From Catenulispora sp. GP43 (GTDB lineage Bacteria; Actinomycetota; Actinomycetes; Streptomycetales; Catenulisporaceae), in contig NZ_JBGCCT010000001.1 of the NCBI RefSeq assembly GCF_041260665.1, forward strand, positions 1 through 64,000: a DNA stretch of 64,000 nt. Direction: 5' to 3'. The position numbers and the translations under genes are program-made. This document shows, in pieces, positions 59,657 through 64,000 of this stretch (position 1 is its first letter; each line of letters begins with the position of its first letter). The notes under the pieces are model-generated. The model saw only the letters and a list, made by a program, of their open reading frames with translations, did no database searches and was not told the origin of the DNA.

Positions 59657-60316
59657 TCAGGACTCGTCGAGCAGCCCGGCGTCCCGTCCGACCAGGGCCG
59701 CCTGCACCCGGTTGGCGACACCGAGCTTGGCCATCACCCGCGACACGTGCGCCTTCACGGTCGCCTCGCTCAGGTACAGGCTGCGCCCGATCTGCGCGTT
59801 CGACAGCCCGCGCGCCACCTCGGCCAGCACGTCCCGCTCCCGCGGCGTGAGCTCGGCCAGCAGCTTCGCGGCCTGCTCGGCGCGGTCGGCCACCCGCAGG
59901 CCGGTGTAGTGGTCCAGCAGGCGCTTGGTCACCGGCGGGGAGAGCATCGCGTCGCCGCGGGCCACCACGCGCATCGCCGAGATCAGGTCGCGCGGCGGGG
60001 TGTCCTTGAGCAGGAAGCCGGTGGCGCCCAGGCGCAGCGCCTCGAAGATGTAGGCGTCCAGGTCGAAGGTGGTGAGCATGACCACCGGCGGCGGGTCGGG
60101 GGTGGCCTGCACCCGGCGCAGCGCCTCCAGGCCGTCCACGCGCGGCATCCGGACGTCCATCAGGACCACGTCCGGGCGGTGCGCGGCGAGCGCGCCGACC
60201 ACCTGCGAGCCGTCCTCGGCCTCGGCCACCACCCGCAGGTCCTCGGCGGACTCCAGGATGGTGCGCAGGCCCGCGCGGACCAGGCTCTCGTCGTCGACGA
60301 GCAGGATGCGGATCAT
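59657..60316 (-). CDS. NarL/FixJ-type response regulator
   Basis: 219 aa. Receiver domain 1-120 with the acidic pocket LVDDE, phospho-acceptor Asp54 in VLMDVRMPRVDGLEAL, Thr at LTTFD and Lys in LKDTPPRDL, then a LuxR-type HTH (about 150-212, ELTPRERDVLAEVARGLSNAQIGRSLYLSEATVKAHVSRVM). Its first four bases overlap the stop of the histidine kinase gene, so the pair is one two-component operon. Stimulus unknown. Confidence 0.94.
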   Translation of the reverse strand: MIRILLVDDESLVRAGLRTILESAEDLRVVAEAEDGSQVVGALAAHRPDVVLMDVRMPRVDGLEALRRVQATPDPPPVVMLTTFDLDAYIFEALRLGATGFLLKDTPPRDLISAMRVVARGDAMLSPPVTKRLLDHYTGLRVADRAEQAAKLLAELTPRERDVLAEVARGLSNAQIGRSLYLSEATVKAHVSRVMAKLGVANRVQAALVGRDAGLLDES

Positions 60317-61629
60317 GCGGCGGGCTCCGGGGAGGGGATCAGGCGGCGGTCGGCCGGACCTACGGGTGCGGTGCGGTCTGTTCCATCATCGGCCACGCAG
60401 GCGGTGCGGGCCGAGTCGCCGCTGTCCGCCTTCCGTCCGGACCGGGTGCGGGACATGATCACGCCGAACTCGCCGGCGTCCTTGGCCTCCGTCCGCGGCC
60501 ACGGCAGCCAGGCCAGGACCAGGAAGCCGCCGCGCAGGGTCGGGCCGGCCTCGAAGGAGCCCCCGGCCACCTCGACGCGCTCGCGCAGGCCCGCCAGGCC
60601 CGAGCCGGCGCCGGGCAGCGAGGTGCCCACGACCCGCGGCGCCTGGTTCTCCACCCGCACCTCCAGGCCGATGTCGGGGGCGCCGGACAGCCGGACCGTG
60701 GTCGCGGCCGACGCGGCGTGCTTGTGGATGTTGGTCAGCGCTTCCTGCACCACCCGGTAGGCGGCGCGGCCCACCGCCTCGGGCACCGGGGCGTCCAGGC
60801 TCAGGCTGCTGTTCGGCACCAGGCGCACCGAGACGCCGGCCGCGGCCGAGCGCTCGACCAGCTCGGCGATGTCCGCGAAGCGCGGCTGCGGCGCCAGCGG
60901 GGCCGAGGTGTCGCTGCTGGCCAGCACGCCGAGCACGTCGCGCAGGTCCTCCAGGGCCGAGCGCGCGGTCTCCCGGATCAGGCCCGCGGTCTGGCGCGCG
61001 GCGTCCGGCTCGGGGCGCTCGGTGATCTCCAGGCCGCCGGCGTGCAGCGCGATCAGCGAGATCCGGTGCGCCAGCACGTCGTGCATCTCGCGCGCGATGC
61101 GGGTGCGCTCGGCCATCCGCGCGGCCTCGGCCCGGGCCTCCTGCTCGGCCTCGGCCCGCTCGGCCCGCTCCTGCAGGGCGACCAGGCGATCGTGCCGGGC
61201 GCCGAAGTAGGCGCCGAACAGGACCAGGACCAGCACCCACAGCGCGGTCACCAGCACGTCGCCGAAGCTCAGGTCCCCGTGCTTCTCGATGGCGCTCTGG
61301 GCCAGGAAAGCGGCGTAGGCGAACGCGCTCAGCGTCCACATCACCCGGTCGCGGCGCTTCACCGCCAGCGCGAACAGCATCATCGCCAGCGGGACCTGCA
61401 CCTGGCCGAGCGCGGCCAGCGGCATGCACAGCACGGTCACGCGCTCGGTGTGCGTCCGGCGCCACCACAGGGCCACCGTCCCGGCCAGCGCCAGCGAGGT
61501 CTGCAGGACCGCCATCGGCACGTCGTGGTGCTCGAAGGCGTCCGTGAACAGGTCCGCTAGCCCCTCCAGCAGGGCCAGCGACATCACCGCGAGGTCGCGG
61601 GCACGCGGGAGCCAGGCCGGGGATTTCAC
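60313..61629 (-). CDS. sensor histidine kinase (HisKA_3)
   Basis: 438 aa. Five or six hydrophobic helices in the first 145 residues, a coiled-coil linker (LQERAERAEAEQEARAEAARM), the HisKA_3 phospho-acceptor His183 (REMHDVLAHRISLIALHAGG) and an ATPase domain with VVQEALTNIHKHA and GSGLAGLRERVEVAGG. Then an unusual 60-residue hydrophilic tail (from about 378). Cognate to the overlapping response regulator. No extracellular sensor domain of note. Confidence 0.93.
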   Translation of the reverse strand: MKSPAWLPRARDLAVMSLALLEGLADLFTDAFEHHDVPMAVLQTSLALAGTVALWWRRTHTERVTVLCMPLAALGQVQVPLAMMLFALAVKRRDRVMWTLSAFAYAAFLAQSAIEKHGDLSFGDVLVTALWVLVLVLFGAYFGARHDRLVALQERAERAEAEQEARAEAARMAERTRIAREMHDVLAHRISLIALHAGGLEITERPEPDAARQTAGLIRETARSALEDLRDVLGVLASSDTSAPLAPQPRFADIAELVERSAAAGVSVRLVPNSSLSLDAPVPEAVGRAAYRVVQEALTNIHKHAASAATTVRLSGAPDIGLEVRVENQAPRVVGTSLPGAGSGLAGLRERVEVAGGSFEAGPTLRGGFLVLAWLPWPRTEAKDAGEFGVIMSRTRSGRKADSGDSARTACVADDGTDRTAPVGPADRRLIPSPEPAA

Positions 61630-61760
61630 CCCTTCAGCGTAGGTCGGCCGCGGATCGGCGCACGTCCGACTTTCGTAGGGGAACGAGGCAGACCTCCGGT
61701 GGCGTGATCCTTCTCACCCGGGATGGGATGGTGTTCCCGCCCGGCCCGGGCACGACCGGA

Positions 61761-61814
61761 TTCATGAGGGACACAGGTTTCATGAAGGACATGGCTTTCA
61801 TAAAGGACGCAGAC
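61761..61814 (+). repeat. three 18-bp tandem repeats before glsA
   Basis: Units TTCATGAGGGACACAGGT, TTCATGAAGGACATGGCT and TTCATAAAGGACGCAGAC follow each other exactly, ending four bases before the glutaminase ATG. The second unit contains the dyad TTCATGAA, and each carries an A/GAGGAC that could act as a ribosome-binding site. Confidence 0.85.
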
Positions 61815-61829
61815 ACAGATGGCGAATGA
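61764..61829 (+). CDS. possible 21-aa upstream ORF overlapping the glutaminase start
   Basis: ATG at 61764 opens a frame of 21 codons (MRDTGFMKDMAF, then IKDADTDGE) that stops at 61827-61829, inside the first codons of the glutaminase gene in another frame. It is encoded by the 18-bp repeat array. Could couple translation, or be chance. Confidence 0.25.
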   Translation: MRDTGFMKDMAFIKDADTDGE

Positions 61830-62769
61830 GGAAGGCGCGGCGGTGTCGGTGGACGACATCGCCTACGACGCGCTACTGGAGTGGATCGCCGAGGAGGTGG
61901 CCCCCTACGTCGGCGAGGGGCGCGTCGCGGACTACATCCCGGCGCTGGCCGAGGTGCCCCCGGACCGCTTCGGGATGGCCCTGGCCACGGTCGACGGCCA
62001 CCTCTACGGGGTGGGCGACTTCCGCGAGCGCTTCTCGCTGCAGAGCATCTCCAAGGTGTTCACCCTGGCGCTGGTGATGGCCGGCGACGCCGGGGCGCTG
62101 CGCGGCCGGGTCGGCGTGGAGCCGTCCGGCAACGCCTTCAACTCCCTGATCCAGCTCGAGTACGAGCGCGGCATCCCGCGCAACCCGTTCATCAACGCCG
62201 GCGCGCTGGTCGTCACCGACATCCTGCAGACCCAGACCGGCGACGCGGCCGGCGCCGTCCTGGACTTCCTGCGCACCGAATCCGACGACCACACCGTCAC
62301 CATCGACGGCGCGGTGGCCGCCTCCGAGGCCGAGCACGGGGACCTGAACCTGGCGCTGGCGCACTTCATGGCCGCCTACGGCAACATCGAGAATCCCGTC
62401 GACGTCACCGCCGAGCACTACTTCCGGCACTGCTCGATCTCGATGAGCTGCGCCGAGACGGCGATGGCCGGGCTGTTCCTGGCCCGCCACGGGGTGCGCA
62501 CCAACGGGACCCGGCTGCTGCCGGTGCTCGGCGCCAAGCGCGTCAATGCGCTGATGATGACGTGCGGCGCGTACGACGCCGCCGGCGACTTCGCGTTCCG
62601 CGTCGGGCTGCCCGGCAAGAGCGGCGTCGGCGGCGGGATCCTGGCGGTGGTGCCGGGGCGCGCCGCGCTGTGCGTGTGGTCACCCGCCCTGGACCCGCAC
62701 GGGAACTCGGTGGCGGGGGTCGAGGCCTTGGACCGGTTCAGCGCGGCCACGGGATGGTCGGTGTTCTGA
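61819..62769 (+). CDS. glsA: glutaminase
   Basis: 316-aa serine-dependent beta-lactamase-fold glutaminase, converting glutamine to glutamate and ammonia. Catalytic SxxK is S76-I-S-K79 (FSLQSISKVF); GNAFNSLIQLEYERGIPRNPFINAGA, the tyrosine-containing ALAHFMAAYGNIENP and a final GLPGKSGVGGGILAVVPG complete the family pattern. Length is typical. Preceded by three 18-base repeats and followed by 10-base repeats at the stop codon. Confidence 0.95.
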   Translation: MANEEGAAVSVDDIAYDALLEWIAEEVAPYVGEGRVADYIPALAEVPPDRFGMALATVDGHLYGVGDFRERFSLQSISKVFTLALVMAGDAGALRGRVGVEPSGNAFNSLIQLEYERGIPRNPFINAGALVVTDILQTQTGDAAGAVLDFLRTESDDHTVTIDGAVAASEAEHGDLNLALAHFMAAYGNIENPVDVTAEHYFRHCSISMSCAETAMAGLFLARHGVRTNGTRLLPVLGAKRVNALMMTCGAYDAAGDFAFRVGLPGKSGVGGGILAVVPGRAALCVWSPALDPHGNSVAGVEALDRFSAATGWSVF

Positions 62770-62797
62770 GCTGTTCTGAGCTGTTCTGAGCTGTTCG
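62761..62797 (+). repeat. 10-bp tandem repeat at the glsA stop
   Basis: GTGTTCTGAG then CTGTTCTGAG twice and CTGTTCGG: about 3.7 copies of a 10-base unit. The first copy contains the glsA stop codon, and the repeats carry further stops in other frames. Confidence 0.85.
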
Positions 62798-62804
62798 GAC
62801 CGGA

Positions 62805-62834
62805 CGCCGCCGGGCCCGCGAGGACCCGGCGGCG
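62805..62834 (+). terminator. stem-loop after glsA
   Basis: Ten-base perfect arms CGCCGCCGGG/CCCGGCGGCG around a 10-base loop, 35 bases after the glsA stop. No T-run, as is usual for GC-rich actinobacteria. Confidence 0.65.
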
Positions 62835-62874
62835 CGCTCGGGGCCCGCCGATCGACCGGCGGCCTCCCCGAGCG
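62835..62874 (-). terminator. stem-loop after pstB
   Basis: CGCTCGGGG pairs with CCCCGAGCG, and the inner CCGCCG with CGGCGG, directly after the pstB stop codon. With the preceding stem-loop it separates convergent glsA and pstB. Confidence 0.65.
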
Positions 62875-62876
62875 GC

Positions 62877-63815
62877 CTACCCGAACCGCCCGTTCACGTA
62901 GTCCGCCGTCCGATCGTCGCGCGGATCCTCGAACAGCTGCCGCGTCGGCCCGGCCTCCACGATCCGCCCGGGGGTGTCGTGGCTGGCCAGGAAGAACGCG
63001 CAGTTCTGCGACACCCGCGCGGCCTGCTGCATGTTGTGCGTGACGATCACGATCGTCAGCCGCCCGCGCAGGTCGGCGATGGTCTCCTCGACCCGGCGGG
63101 TGGAGGTCGGGTCCAGCGCGGAGCAGGGCTCGTCCATCAGCAGCACGTCCGGCTCCACGGCCAATGAGCGGGCGATGCACAGCCGCTGCTGCTGGCCGCC
63201 GGACAGGGCGCCGCCCGGCGCGCGCAGCCGGTTGCGGACCTCGGCCCACAGGCCGGCCTGCGTCAGGCTGGTCTCGACCAGCTCGTCGCGGCGGGACTTG
63301 GCGGCCTTGATGCCGGCCAGCTTCAGGCCGCTGACGACGTTGTCGTAGATGGACATGGCCGGGAACGGGTTCGGACGCTGGAACACCATGCCGACCCGGG
63401 CCCGGACGTCGGCGGGGCGGCGGCCCGGCGCGTAGATGTCGTCGCCGTCCAGCAGCACTCGGCCGGCCAGCTGCGCCGACTTCACCATCTCGTGCATGCG
63501 GTTCAGGATCCGCAGATACGTGGACTTGCCGCAGCCCGACGGCCCGATCAGCGCCGTCACCTCGCCGGGCGCCATGGTCAGCGACACCCGTTCGAGCACC
63601 TTGTGGTCGCCGAACCAGGCCGATAGGTCCAGGGTCTGCAGGCCGACCAGGCGGCCCGAGCGGCCGGCGCCAGCGGCCGGAGCGGTACTGGCGGCCGGAG
63701 CGACGCCGGCGGCCGCGCCCGGATCGGCGGGGACGGCTGGCAGCTGCTGGGTCGGGGCGTCCGCGGCAGAGGCTGTCGCCACCGCGCCGTACTCGTCTAT
63801 CTCGGTCTCGGTCAT
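62877..63815 (-). CDS. pstB: phosphate ABC transporter ATP-binding protein
   Basis: 312-aa ATPase. A 55-residue Ala/Pro-rich N-terminal extension precedes the domain; Walker [10 protein letters not shown] is at 91-99, then [20 protein letters not shown] (PstB-typical), the signature [14 protein letters not shown] and Walker [24 protein letters not shown] and the closing [13 protein letters not shown] are PstB-specific. It powers high-affinity phosphate import. The upstream gene ends 13 bases before its start; the encoded C-terminus does not look like PstA. Confidence 0.92.
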   Translation of the reverse strand: MTETEIDEYGAVATASAADAPTQQLPAVPADPGAAAGVAPAASTAPAAGAGRSGRLVGLQTLDLSAWFGDHKVLERVSLTMAPGEVTALIGPSGCGKSTYLRILNRMHEMVKSAQLAGRVLLDGDDIYAPGRRPADVRARVGMVFQRPNPFPAMSIYDNVVSGLKLAGIKAAKSRRDELVETSLTQAGLWAEVRNRLRAPGGALSGGQQQRLCIARSLAVEPDVLLMDEPCSALDPTSTRRVEETIADLRGRLTIVIVTHNMQQAARVSQNCAFFLASHDTPGRIVEAGPTRQLFEDPRDDRTADYVNGRFG

Positions 63816-63828
63816 CGTGGTCCCAGGT

Positions 63829-64000
63829 TCAGTAGAGGTTCGGCAGCAGGACGGTGGCGTTCTCGTACACGCACCACAGCAGCGCGGCCAGCACCGGCGC
63901 CGTCGACAGGTAGACGGCGCGCCGGTTCCCCACCACGGCCAGCACGACCGTCGCGGCCACGGCCAGAGCCAGCGCGAGGGCCCACAGCTGGAGCGCGGGC
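63829..64000 (-). CDS. C-terminal end of an integral membrane protein (partial)
   Basis: The 3' end of a minus-strand gene that begins outside the window; 56 codons and a stop are visible. The sequence [21 protein letters not shown] is a membrane helix, followed by [20 protein letters not shown], a second helix, and [14 protein letters not shown] at the end. It resembles the last helices of a transporter (CstA-like is conceivable), not clearly PstA. It is 13 bases from pstB, so co-transcription is likely. Confidence 0.6.
   Translation of the reverse strand, partial: PALQLWALALALAVAATVVLAVVGNRRAVYLSTAPVLAALLWCVYENATVLLPNLY

Overview
The window is high-GC actinobacterial DNA, probably from a filamentous, sporulating actinomycete. 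The evidence is GTG/TTG starts, a WhiB regulator, a two-gene coenzyme F420 cluster, LCP-family cell-wall ligases, a SpoIIM-like protein, and a gene order shared with Streptomyces around whiB and with Mycobacterium around whiB2. A Catenulispora-like genus would fit, but I cannot establish the genus from the sequence alone.

Layout. (1) 1-715: the 5' end of a 16S rRNA gene on the minus strand and its leader and promoter region. (2) 0.7-20.3 kb: a conserved housekeeping block. It holds SpoIIM-like and RDD membrane proteins, ahcY, a Trm112-like protein, manB, DUF3499, a zincin-like protein, DUF5719, a giant GT2 membrane protein, whiB, fbiA/fbiB, a MarR divergon, an AlkA-type glycosylase, manC and a TIGR03089 protein. 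manB and manC supply GDP-mannose; manA, present at this position in Streptomyces, is absent. (3) 20.3-43 kb: a surface-polysaccharide region with two LCP ligases, a nucleotide-sugar dehydrogenase, glycosyltransferases of several folds, a flippase-like LPG-synthase-type membrane protein, a YfhO protein coupled to a polyprenyl-phosphate GT2, a WbpB/WbpE/WbpD-type operon and a Wzm/Wzt-type ABC exporter. With the dehydrogenase, the Wbp-like genes could make a diacetamido-uronic acid nucleotide sugar that the glycosyltransferases assemble, the exporter moves out and the LCP proteins attach.

(4) 43-51.3 kb: an accessory, rearranged stretch. A divergent pair of units (a 54-aa secreted peptide plus a 122-aa protein on one side, a TrmB/LuxR-type regulator on the other) is followed by a 3' fragment of a secreted-protein gene, a perfect 38-bp palindrome, a decayed transposase, the intact secreted paralogue, scrambled IS5-type fragments, two glycosyltransferases, a fragment of a third and a Uma2 nuclease. 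(5) 51.3-55.6 kb: three more glycosyltransferases and a SUKH-like protein. (6) 55.7-64 kb: ordinary chromosomal genes: ACT protein, thioesterase, small membrane protein, DHFR-like reductase, ECF sigma factor with a SnoaL tail, a two-component system, glutaminase and pstB. Several short tandem repeats lie in the intergenic spaces here.

The best candidates for something undescribed are the secreted-peptide/regulator pair at 43.0-44.8 kb and the diacetamido-sugar polysaccharide system at 24.8-41.3 kb. All functions are read from sequence motifs and synteny; no database search was run.
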